A DNA stretch of 64,000 nt from Paenibacillus sp. OV219. GTDB lineage: Bacteria > Bacillota > Bacilli > Paenibacillales > Paenibacillaceae. Of the stretch, positions 18,041-25,751 are shown piece after piece. The first letter of the stretch is position 1; each line of letters starts with the position of its first letter. Both the position numbers and the translations under genes were made by a program. The notes beneath the pieces are model-generated. The model saw nothing but the letters and a program-made list of their open reading frames with translations, did no database searches and was not told the origin of the DNA. The stretch covers positions 708,863 to 772,862 of the forward strand of contig NZ_FOCJ01000002.1 in NCBI RefSeq assembly GCF_900110075.1. Direction: 5' to 3'.

Positions 18041-18186
18041 TAAACAACGCTGCCTACGAGGATTTAGGCAGGTGTTAGAGATTGGCCAAGACACGAATTC
18101 CGTCATTGCTTGCTAGACTGCTTGTTTGTTCGCAGCTTGCCTGCTTGTGGCGTAACCGTTTGCCTTGCCGCTGCTTAAAGAGCCAT

Positions 18187-18226
18187 GAGCATTTCTGACA
18201 TCTGTCTGTCGGGAATGCTCTTTTTT
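18187..18226 (+). terminator. Riboswitch expression-platform terminator
   Basis: A 14-bp stem (18187-18200 with 18207-18220, two G-U pairs) followed by six Ts, 57 nt before btuF. Its position after the aptamer indicates transcription attenuation. Confidence 0.85.
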
Positions 18227-18283
18227 GCATGCACCGACATTCGGTAATTAAGATTCGTAATTGGGAATGGGAGAGAACGGGGA

Positions 18284-19339
18284 ATGAGAATGAAACAAAC
18301 AATTCGATCCAAGATAACACTAACGCTGATGGTTCTTTTGCTCGTCATGCTAACGGCAGCTTGCGGTTCCACATCAAATTCGAATGCGAATACGGATGTT
18401 AAGGGCGGGAGCAACGCGGCTTCCAGCAATACGGATGCAACGCAAACCGGGCAGAATGCTGCTGCCGAGGACAACACTGCTTCTAGCAACACAACCGATA
18501 ATATCGCGAGTGCGACTGCATATCCGCTGACCGTGAAGGACGTAACCGGAACGGAGTTAACGTTCCAGAAGGCGCCGGAGCGTATCGTTACTCTGCTCCC
18601 AAGCGAGACAGAAATCGTCTATGCAATTGGCGCGGGTACTGCGCTTGTCGGCGTGGATGACTACTCCAACTATCCGAAGGAAGCAGCAGCAATCCTGAAG
18701 ATCGGCGGTATGGATGCGGATATAGAGAAGATTGTATCGCTCAAACCGGAGCTAGTACTGGCATCGTACACCATGGGTCAAGCTGTCGTCGATAAGCTGC
18801 GTTCGCTCGGCATACAAGTGTACGCAACCGACCCGAAGAACTATGATGGTGTCATGGGCAAAATCAAACAAATCGGTGCGATATTAAACAAGACGAGTGA
18901 GGCGGAAGCCGTTGCAGAGCATATGACTGATGTACGTGAGCAGGTTGTTAATGCCGTTAAAGATGCGCCGAAGCCAAATGTATATTTGGAGTTTTCCCCA
19001 GGCTGGACAGTCGGGAAAGGCGAGTTTCTGGATGAGCTCATAACGCTCGCAGGAGGTACGAACATTGCAACGAACGCAGGCTGGTATGAGATTGATCCTG
19101 AAGCAGTCGTGAAATCGAATCCAGAAGATATTATCTACGCTTCAATGACACTAAAGGAAGGCGAGAAAAATCCGATTCTGACGGCAATCGAGACTCGTCC
19201 TGGCTGGAACACAATTAATGCTATTAAGAATAAGCAAATATTCGAGGTGGACCAAGATCCACTCACTCGTGTAGGCCCTCGACTTGCAGAAGGGCTGCTG
19301 GAAGTGGCGAAGAAGCTGCATCCGGATCTGATTCACTAA
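18284..19339 (+). CDS. btuF: Corrinoid ABC transporter, substrate-binding lipoprotein
   Basis: The 351-aa lipoprotein (lipobox LTAAC, Cys27) has a low-complexity Ser/Asn/Ala/Thr linker of about 50 residues, then a type III periplasmic-binding (BtuF/FepB-like) domain: PERIVTLLPSETEIVYAIG, VSLKPELVLASY, and the C-terminal WNTINAIKNKQIFEVD. It captures corrinoids outside the cell. The substrate is inferred from the riboswitch and the cob genes; by sequence alone a siderophore could not be excluded. It ends one base before btuC. Confidence 0.92.
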   Translation: MRMKQTIRSKITLTLMVLLLVMLTAACGSTSNSNANTDVKGGSNAASSNTDATQTGQNAAAEDNTASSNTTDNIASATAYPLTVKDVTGTELTFQKAPERIVTLLPSETEIVYAIGAGTALVGVDDYSNYPKEAAAILKIGGMDADIEKIVSLKPELVLASYTMGQAVVDKLRSLGIQVYATDPKNYDGVMGKIKQIGAILNKTSEAEAVAEHMTDVREQVVNAVKDAPKPNVYLEFSPGWTVGKGEFLDELITLAGGTNIATNAGWYEIDPEAVVKSNPEDIIYASMTLKEGEKNPILTAIETRPGWNTINAIKNKQIFEVDQDPLTRVGPRLAEGLLEVAKKLHPDLIH

Positions 19340-19340
19340 G

Positions 19341-20384
19341 ATGCGTACGAAGCTAGCGATTTATGGAGGAGCAGCAATGCTCCTCTTAGCTATATCTATC
19401 GTCGTCAGCTTGTCGATCGGTTCATCGGGCTTGCCGCTCGCTGATGTATGGGGCATTCTCATTCACCAGCTACCCTGGATGTCTGATCCAAGTACCCACT
19501 GGGATGCCAGTGAAATTGCTATTGTTACACAGCTACGGCTATCTCGCATCCTGCTCGCTGTATTCGTCGGAGCCTGCTTGGCGCTTGCAGGCAGCGGCTT
19601 CCAAGGCGTCCTCCGCAATCCGCTTGCCGATCCATTCACGCTCGGGGTTGCTTCAGGCTGCTCGGTGGGCGCTGCATTCATGATCGTTTTTGGTTATACG
19701 ACTTGGCTCGGCTTATGGAGCGTTCCGCTTGTTGCGTTTGGAACAGGGATGGTTACGCTTCTGCTCGTTTTCTCGCTATCCCGGGCACGCGGCACGATGA
19801 ATGTGGAATCGCTCATTCTGTCCGGCGTCATCGTACAGGCGTTTCTCGGCGCATTCGTCTCGTTCATGGTTTCTATGTCGCAGGGTGTCGTGAATGAAGT
19901 GATGTTCTGGCTGATGGGCAGCTTGAGTACGCGCAGCTGGGAGCATGTGAAGCTGATTATGCCTTTTGCCATAGTAGGCTTGCCTCTCATGTTCCGATAT
20001 GCGCAGCATTTGAACTTATTCGTTATGGGCGAGCGTCACGCAGCGCACTTAGGTGTGAATGTCGAACGGACGAAGCTGATCGTGCTCATCCTCTCCACGC
20101 TGCTGACTGCGGTTGCCGTATCCATCGCTGGCGTTGTCGGCTTTGTCGGTCTTGTCGTACCGCACTTAATCCGATTGCTAGTCGGACCGGATTATCGGAT
20201 TATCGTGCCCCTCTCCGCTGTAGGTGGAGGCATCTATCTGTTATGGGCGGACACGCTGGCTCGAACGGCGCTGAGCCCTAAGGAGATATCGCTTGGCGTC
20301 GTTACGGCTATCATCGGCGCACCATTCTTTGCCTATCTACTCTACCGGCGCAAAGTGCTGCAGGGAGGAGGCCATTCGGCATGA
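19341..20384 (+). CDS. btuC: Corrinoid ABC transporter, permease
   Basis: A 347-aa FecCD-family permease with about ten membrane helices. It shows SGFQGVLRNPLADPFTLGVASG, VGFVGLVVPHLIRLLVGPD and WADTLAR, all typical of BtuC-type vitamin B12 and siderophore permeases. It starts one base after btuF ends and its last four bases overlap the btuD start (ATGA), indicating translational coupling. Confidence 0.94.
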   Translation: MRTKLAIYGGAAMLLLAISIVVSLSIGSSGLPLADVWGILIHQLPWMSDPSTHWDASEIAIVTQLRLSRILLAVFVGACLALAGSGFQGVLRNPLADPFTLGVASGCSVGAAFMIVFGYTTWLGLWSVPLVAFGTGMVTLLLVFSLSRARGTMNVESLILSGVIVQAFLGAFVSFMVSMSQGVVNEVMFWLMGSLSTRSWEHVKLIMPFAIVGLPLMFRYAQHLNLFVMGERHAAHLGVNVERTKLIVLILSTLLTAVAVSIAGVVGFVGLVVPHLIRLLVGPDYRIIVPLSAVGGGIYLLWADTLARTALSPKEISLGVVTAIIGAPFFAYLLYRRKVLQGGGHSA

Positions 20385-21175
20385 TCGAAGTCAAACAAGT
20401 ATCCAAGCGGATCGGTCCTAAGAGCCTTTTGCAGGAAATTAGCTTCAGCGCGGAGAAAGGCCGTATGTACGGAATTATCGGGCCGAACGGTGCTGGCAAA
20501 ACAACGCTTCTGCAGCTGCTATCCGGTATGGATGCGCCTACAAGCGGTGAAGTTCTGCTGCAAGGACAAGCGATTACGTCTATTAAGCGAAAAGAATTGG
20601 CGAAGCGGGTAGCTGTCCTCCAGCAGGGAGGCATTCCAGCTGCTGCGTTTACAGTACGTGAAGTGGTGCAGATGGGCCGCTTTCCTTTTCAAAATTGGCT
20701 AGGCGAAGAGCGCTTGGACAGCGAGCAGCTCATAGATGATGCGATTGAAACGATGGGACTGACTTCGCTTGCGCATCGGCAGGTGGACCGGCTAAGCGGC
20801 GGCGAGCGGCAGCGGGTCGCACTCGCGAAGGTGATGGTTCAAGAGCCAGAGCTGCTGTTGCTTGATGAACCGACCACGTACCTCGACATCGGCTATCAGG
20901 TGCAGCTGCTTGATACGGTGAAGCGCTGGCAGCAGGAGCGTCAGTTAACGGTCATCGCGGTGCTGCATGATTTGAACTTGGCAGCGCATTATTGCGATGA
21001 ACTGCTCGTGCTAAAGCAAGGGAATACAGCTGCGTATGGCCCGCCGTCAACTATTATGAGACCTGAGCTGATCTTGGAGGTTTTCGGTGCGAAGGCTGTG
21101 ATTCTGCCGCACCCGGAGACTGGCGTGCCGCAGCTGCTGCTTGCGCCTTCTGTGCCGCCAAGTGAGACAAGATAA
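20381..21175 (+). CDS. btuD: Corrinoid ABC transporter, ATPase
   Basis: A 264-aa ABC ATPase with Walker A GPNGAGKTT (34-42), signature LSGGERQRVALAK, Walker B LLLLDEPTTYLD and a switch His in LHDLN. It powers BtuC import. It overlaps btuC by 4 bases; the GGAGG needed for its start lies within btuC. Confidence 0.94.
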   Translation: MIEVKQVSKRIGPKSLLQEISFSAEKGRMYGIIGPNGAGKTTLLQLLSGMDAPTSGEVLLQGQAITSIKRKELAKRVAVLQQGGIPAAAFTVREVVQMGRFPFQNWLGEERLDSEQLIDDAIETMGLTSLAHRQVDRLSGGERQRVALAKVMVQEPELLLLDEPTTYLDIGYQVQLLDTVKRWQQERQLTVIAVLHDLNLAAHYCDELLVLKQGNTAAYGPPSTIMRPELILEVFGAKAVILPHPETGVPQLLLAPSVPPSETR

Positions 21176-21193
21176 ATGGAGAGGAAGTTACTG

Positions 21194-22267
21194 ATGACAC
21201 AACATGCGCTCGAGCTTGAACAACGGCTTCAAGAGATTACTTCACGAATTTCACCGCTCAATAGCGATAGTATAGAGGCTGCCGAGAAGCACTTGAACAG
21301 CTTGACGAAGCCGCCTGGCAGCTTGGGGAAGCTGGAAGAGATTGCCCGTCAGCTTGCTGGCATTACCGGCGAGATCGCGCCAGACCTAGCGAAGCGTGCT
21401 GTCATTGTGATGGCAGGCGACCACGGGGTATGTGAAGAAGGCATCAGTGCGTTTCCGGCTGAGGTCACGCCGCAGATGGTGATGAATTTCTTAGCCGGAG
21501 GCGCTGCAGTCAATGTTCTTGCTCGAGGAGCGGGAGCTGATGTGTTCTGTGTGGACATGGGCGTCAATGCGGATCTCACCCATGAAGGGCTGATCAGCTG
21601 CAAAACGCGCAAAGGAACGGCGAATATGACCCGAGAAGCTGCGATGACTCGCGAGGAAGCGCTCGCTGGTATCATTGCCGGGTATGAGCTTACCGAAAAG
21701 CTGGCTCGTGATGGATATCGAATGTTCGCGACAGGTGAGATGGGAATCGGCAATACGACGGCGAGCGCCGCGCTCTGCGCGGTTCTCGGTTCAATGACGC
21801 CGGATGAGGCAGTTGGACTCGGTACAGGCATCAATGAAGAACGTCGCCAACATAAAGTCGATGTTGTATGCCGGGCAATCGCATGCAATGTGCCGAACGC
21901 GGGAGATCCGATTGATGTGCTAGCCAAAGTAGGCGGGCTCGAGATTGCCGGACTTGTCGGCGTTATTCTCGGCGCTGCTGCGAACCGTTGTCTTGTTGTC
22001 ATTGATGGGTTCATTTCTTCGGCAGCCGCTCTCGTTGCATCAATAATTACAGCGCAGGCTACCGCCTATATGATCGGATCTCATCTGTCTCAGGAGCAAG
22101 GACATCGCAAGCTGCTTCAGACAATCGGATTGTCGCCGATGCTTCAATTGGATATGCGGCTCGGGGAAGGGACTGGTGCCGTTCTTGGATTCCATATCAT
22201 AGATGCTGCGGTGCGGATTATGCGGGAGATGGCAACGTTCGAAAGCGCCGGGGTGTCACGCGGTTAG
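21194..22267 (+). CDS. cobT: Nicotinate-nucleotide-dimethylbenzimidazole phosphoribosyltransferase
   Basis: CobT activates the lower-ligand base of B12: it moves phosphoribose from nicotinate mononucleotide to dimethylbenzimidazole, giving alpha-ribazole 5'-phosphate. The protein of about 357 aa has SLTKPPGSLGKLEEIA, VMAGDHGVCEEG, ATGEMGIGNTT and the catalytic Glu in RLGEGTGA. Start: the ATG at 21194 with GGAGAGG 7-9 nt upstream; an ATG at 21176 touches the btuD stop but has no site of its own. It belongs to the B12-riboswitch operon. Confidence 0.95.
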   Translation: MTQHALELEQRLQEITSRISPLNSDSIEAAEKHLNSLTKPPGSLGKLEEIARQLAGITGEIAPDLAKRAVIVMAGDHGVCEEGISAFPAEVTPQMVMNFLAGGAAVNVLARGAGADVFCVDMGVNADLTHEGLISCKTRKGTANMTREAAMTREEALAGIIAGYELTEKLARDGYRMFATGEMGIGNTTASAALCAVLGSMTPDEAVGLGTGINEERRQHKVDVVCRAIACNVPNAGDPIDVLAKVGGLEIAGLVGVILGAAANRCLVVIDGFISSAAALVASIITAQATAYMIGSHLSQEQGHRKLLQTIGLSPMLQLDMRLGEGTGAVLGFHIIDAAVRIMREMATFESAGVSRG

Positions 22268-22299
22268 CGGAAAAGGATGCGAGAAAGGTGTGAGCGCTG

Positions 22300-22893
22300 G
22301 TGGCGATATTCATTACCGGTGGAGCCCGCAGCGGTAAGAGCGGCTTCGCGGAAGCGTACGCGATGAAGCTGGCGAAGCAGGGCATCTATATTGCCACTTC
22401 GCAGAGCTGGGACGATGAGGAGATGATTGCTCGCACGGAACATCATCAGCGTACACGTGAGCAATCCGGATACAAATGGAAGACTATTGAGGAGCCTTAC
22501 GCGCTCGCGGAGCTGCTCGAGCAGCTTGAGCGAGAGAGTTCAGATGAAGGTAGTGAGCGCAAAGCGGTTCTCGTAGACTGTTTAACGCTATGGCTGACGA
22601 ATTGGATGCTTAGGCTCGATGAGGAAGAAAGCGATCAAGGACTTCGCGATTCCAAGCTGCAAGCGATTAACGATCAGCTTGTGGAGGCAGTTGCCGCCTG
22701 CACTGGGCCGCTTCTGCTCGTGACCAATGAAGTGGGCAGCGGCATCGTCCCCGCCTATCCGCTCGGACGCAGATTCCGTGATGAAGCAGGTCGGATGAAT
22801 CGCAAGCTGGCTGAGCGTTGCGAGCAAGCGCTGCTTGTCGTGGCGGGCATTCCGCTTGACTTGAAGGCGCATGCTTTTCACATTGGGGATTAG
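22300..22893 (+). CDS. cobU: Adenosylcobinamide kinase / guanylyltransferase
   Basis: CobU phosphorylates adenosylcobinamide and attaches GMP, giving adenosylcobinamide-GDP. The 197-aa protein has the P-loop GGARSGKSGFAE near the N terminus, LVDCLTLWLTNWM, and TNEVGSGIVP with RRFRDEAG. It uses a GTG start with GAAAGGTGTGAG upstream. It lies between cobT and cobS, which perform the converging branches of lower-loop assembly. Confidence 0.95.
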   Translation: MAIFITGGARSGKSGFAEAYAMKLAKQGIYIATSQSWDDEEMIARTEHHQRTREQSGYKWKTIEEPYALAELLEQLERESSDEGSERKAVLVDCLTLWLTNWMLRLDEEESDQGLRDSKLQAINDQLVEAVAACTGPLLLVTNEVGSGIVPAYPLGRRFRDEAGRMNRKLAERCEQALLVVAGIPLDLKAHAFHIGD

Positions 22894-22932
22894 ATCGTGT
22901 CCGTTTGAGTTCGCTGTTGTGGGAGGGGTGGC

Positions 22933-23742
22933 ATGGTAACAAAGTTTATGAAAGATCAGCTTCATGCGGCAGGCACGGCTTTTCAGCTGCTGACCCGAAT
23001 TCCGATACCGGCAGCACTCCCGTTCACGCCGCAAGTGCTTGCAACAAGCGTCGCTTATTATCCGCTGGCAGGGCTTGTAATTGGCAGCATCGTCGCGGCG
23101 CTTACATGGGTGCTTGACGGACTTGTGCCGAGCATGCCTGCGGCTGTTATCGTGCTAATCGCGATGACCGCGCTGAGCGGAGGCTTGCATGTGGACGGCT
23201 TCATGGATACCGCTGACGGCGTGCTAAGCAATCGACCGCGAGAGAGAATGCTGGAGATTATGAAGGACAGCCGCGTCGGAGCGATGGGGGTATTGGCAGC
23301 AGTGCTGCTGTTCTTGTTTAAATTCTCGGCTCTCTACACATTGCTCGCTGAGCGCCCGGATTGGAAGGCGGTCGCACCGCTGCTTGCGCTCGCTTTCGGT
23401 TGGAGTCGGCTTTGGATTGTCGCCGCGATGGTGTTGTGGCCATTCGCTCGTCCGAATGAAGGGATGGCGTCCTTGTTCAAGGAGGTTCGCTTGCGCCATG
23501 CAGCGGCTGCACTTGCTGTACAGCTGGTGATCGTCTGCGGCGTTGTTGTTATTTTTGAATCGGCGGTGGATGGTATTTGGTTAACGCTGCTTGTCGAAGC
23601 TCTAGTTATGGCTGCTCTGGGAAGCATCGTATGCATCTGGCTGTCCCGCAAGCTTGGCGGATTGACAGGCGATACTTATGGAGCGGTGAGCGAGATCATT
23701 GAGGCTGCGCTGATTTTTGTCGTTATGATGATGGTTAGTTGA
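22933..23742 (+). CDS. cobS: Adenosylcobinamide-GDP ribazoletransferase
   Basis: CobS is the membrane-embedded enzyme that joins adenosylcobinamide-GDP and alpha-ribazole (phosphate) to finish cobalamin. The 269-aa protein shows LLTRIPIPAA, AYYPLAGLVIGS, the metal-binding GGLHVDGFMDTADG and GGLTGDTYGA near the end, with several membrane helices. GGGAGGGGTGGC precedes the ATG. No alpha-ribazole phosphatase (cobC) or adenosyltransferase gene follows, so those steps must be encoded elsewhere. Confidence 0.95.
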   Translation: MVTKFMKDQLHAAGTAFQLLTRIPIPAALPFTPQVLATSVAYYPLAGLVIGSIVAALTWVLDGLVPSMPAAVIVLIAMTALSGGLHVDGFMDTADGVLSNRPRERMLEIMKDSRVGAMGVLAAVLLFLFKFSALYTLLAERPDWKAVAPLLALAFGWSRLWIVAAMVLWPFARPNEGMASLFKEVRLRHAAAALAVQLVIVCGVVVIFESAVDGIWLTLLVEALVMAALGSIVCIWLSRKLGGLTGDTYGAVSEIIEAALIFVVMMMVS

Positions 23743-23776
23743 TAGTCGATTAGAGTGGTGGAGGTGACATCCCATT

Positions 23777-24865
23777 ATGCTGGAAACGAACGTAACACGC
23801 TTGTTGAGAATCAAATATCCGATTATTCAAGCGCCAATGGCTGGTGGTCCGACGACACCTGGGCTGGTGGCGGCTGTCTCGAATGCAGGTGGACTCGGCA
23901 GTCTCGGAGCGGGTTACTTAGCGCCAGAGCAGGTTCGTAGTGCGATTCGCGAGATTCGGCAGCTGACTGATCGGCCATTTGGCGTAAATCTGTTTGTTCC
24001 GGAAGAGTCGAGGGCCTCGGATGAGACTATCTCAAAGATGAACGAAGTGTTGAATGGTTATCGTGAAAAGCTCGGTATAGACGCTAACCCAGCCATCCCG
24101 AAGTATTCTGAAAGCTTCGAGGAGCAAGCTGAGGTGCTGCTAGAGGAAAATGTACCTGTGTTTAGCTTCACCTTCGGCATTCCATCAGCGAAACGATTGG
24201 AGGCGATGAGGCAGCAAGGAATTGTGCTCGTCGGCACGGCGACAACCGTAGACGAAGCTATGAAGCTGGAGGCAGCCGGTGTCCATGCGATTACGGCGCA
24301 AGGAAGCGAAGCGGGCGGTCATCGCGGAACGTTCTTGAAGAAGGCGGAGGAATCCTTGATCGGCACGATGGCTCTCGTTCCGCAAATGGTGGACCTGGTG
24401 TCCGTTCCAGTCATAGCATCTGGCGGTATTATGGACGGGCGTGGACTTGTTGCGAGCCTTGCGCTTGGCGCGTCCGCTGTACAGATGGGAACTGCATTCT
24501 TGGCGTGTTCGGAGAGCGGCGCACATACTGCGTTCAAACAGAAGATTTTGACGGCGAATGAGGATTCCACCGAGATTACATCTGTCTACTCTGGCAAGGC
24601 CGCACGAGGTATTCGAACGGAATTTATGCGCGAAATGGAAGCTTACACATCGGATATACCAGAGTACCCCATTCAGAATGCGTTGACGAGAGACATCCGC
24701 CAAGCTGCTGCCAGAGCAAACAACCCCGAATATATGTCGTTATGGGCGGGTCAAGGGCTGCGGTTAGCGGGCGAGCGTACTGCTGCCGAGACCGTGGAAG
24801 TGGTGATAAAGCAGGCTGAAGAACTTGTGAGTTTGATGGGTAAGCTAGGTGGAAAACGTTCATAA
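23777..24865 (+). CDS. Nitronate monooxygenase family flavoprotein
   Basis: A 362-aa FMN-dependent TIM-barrel protein of the 2-nitropropane dioxygenase/nitronate monooxygenase family. It carries YPIIQAPMAGG at the N terminus, VSNAGGLGSLGAGYL, AQGSEAGGHRGTF with the catalytic-region His, and SGGIMDGRGL. It should detoxify nitronates such as propionate 3-nitronate; members of the family also include enoyl reductases (FabK-like). GGAGGTGA lies about 12 nt before the ATG. It follows the cob operon by 34 bp but is not expected to be part of B12 metabolism. Confidence 0.9.
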   Translation: MLETNVTRLLRIKYPIIQAPMAGGPTTPGLVAAVSNAGGLGSLGAGYLAPEQVRSAIREIRQLTDRPFGVNLFVPEESRASDETISKMNEVLNGYREKLGIDANPAIPKYSESFEEQAEVLLEENVPVFSFTFGIPSAKRLEAMRQQGIVLVGTATTVDEAMKLEAAGVHAITAQGSEAGGHRGTFLKKAEESLIGTMALVPQMVDLVSVPVIASGGIMDGRGLVASLALGASAVQMGTAFLACSESGAHTAFKQKILTANEDSTEITSVYSGKAARGIRTEFMREMEAYTSDIPEYPIQNALTRDIRQAAARANNPEYMSLWAGQGLRLAGERTAAETVEVVIKQAEELVSLMGKLGGKRS

Positions 24866-24887
24866 TCGTGAGGTCTAACAAGGCGGG

Positions 24888-25676
24888 ATGCGTGTGGATA
24901 CTCATTTATTCTTGGAAAGAATGGCGGACAGGTTCAAGTTGGTGCTAGGAGAGAATGTAGCAGGTATTTACTTGCACGGTTCCTTGGCAATGGGTGGCTT
25001 CAACCCTGACAAGAGCGACATAGACATTATCATTCTCGCCAAAAAGAAACTTTCAAAAGCTGAAACAACAGAGCTTACAAAGCAACTGTTATTGCTGCAC
25101 GAAGAATTACCAAGCGGTCGTGGTATCGAGCTGAGCGTCGTCTTGGAAGCTATCGCAGCAGACTTCGTACATCCGGCTCCGTTTGAATATCATTACTCGG
25201 ATTCTCATCGGGAGAGGTACCAAACGGATGAAGATTATATGTGCGGAGGGTTTGAAGATCCAGATTTGGCGGCGCATTTTACGATTATCTATGAGCGAGG
25301 AGTTACGATCTACGGCAAACCGATTCAAGAGGTGTTTAAGCCTATCGATCGAGCCTGCTACGTACAGTCGATAGTAAGCGACATCGCTAGTGCAGCAGGT
25401 GAGATCGTGGATTCACCTGTCTATTACACCTTAAATCTGTGCCGAGTTCTTCTGTATTTACGCGAGGGCTTGGTTTCTTCCAAGAAAGAGGCTGGCGAAT
25501 GGGCACTTCATACTCTGCCTCATGAATTCAATGCTATCATTGCTACTTGCTTAGATGAATACATTGGGTTGGCAAAAGGGTTCAGGTTAGCTGAAATAGA
25601 GTTATTGGCGTTTGCTGAGTATATGTTGATAGAGATTAACCAACATAGCGTTCAAGGATACCCCTCCGTTGTTTGA
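24888..25676 (+). CDS. AadA-like nucleotidyltransferase
   Basis: A 262-aa protein with the nucleotidyltransferase active-site pattern GSLAMGGFNPDKSDIDIIIL (Gly-Ser, then DxD) near residue 30 and a C-terminal helical region like the DUF4111 domain of aminoglycoside adenylyltransferases. Such proteins adenylylate aminoglycosides (streptomycin/spectinomycin group), but many chromosomal members have no proven resistance role. The Shine-Dalgarno match is weak. A second, divergent member lies at 31653. Drug specificity cannot be judged from the sequence. Confidence 0.82.
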   Translation: MRVDTHLFLERMADRFKLVLGENVAGIYLHGSLAMGGFNPDKSDIDIIILAKKKLSKAETTELTKQLLLLHEELPSGRGIELSVVLEAIAADFVHPAPFEYHYSDSHRERYQTDEDYMCGGFEDPDLAAHFTIIYERGVTIYGKPIQEVFKPIDRACYVQSIVSDIASAAGEIVDSPVYYTLNLCRVLLYLREGLVSSKKEAGEWALHTLPHEFNAIIATCLDEYIGLAKGFRLAEIELLAFAEYMLIEINQHSVQGYPSVV

Positions 25677-25686
25677 TGGTGGGGTT

Positions 25687-25716
25687 TTGACGTTGAAAGC
25701 GAAAAGTCCCTATAAT
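25687..25716 (+). promoter_or_regulatory. Sigma-A promoter of hrpB
   Basis: TTGACG (25687-25692), 18-bp spacer, TATAAT (25711-25716), 35 bp before the hrpB start. Confidence 0.75.
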
Positions 25717-25751
25717 AGAACTTATGAAATCGTTAGACAGGGGACTCACGC

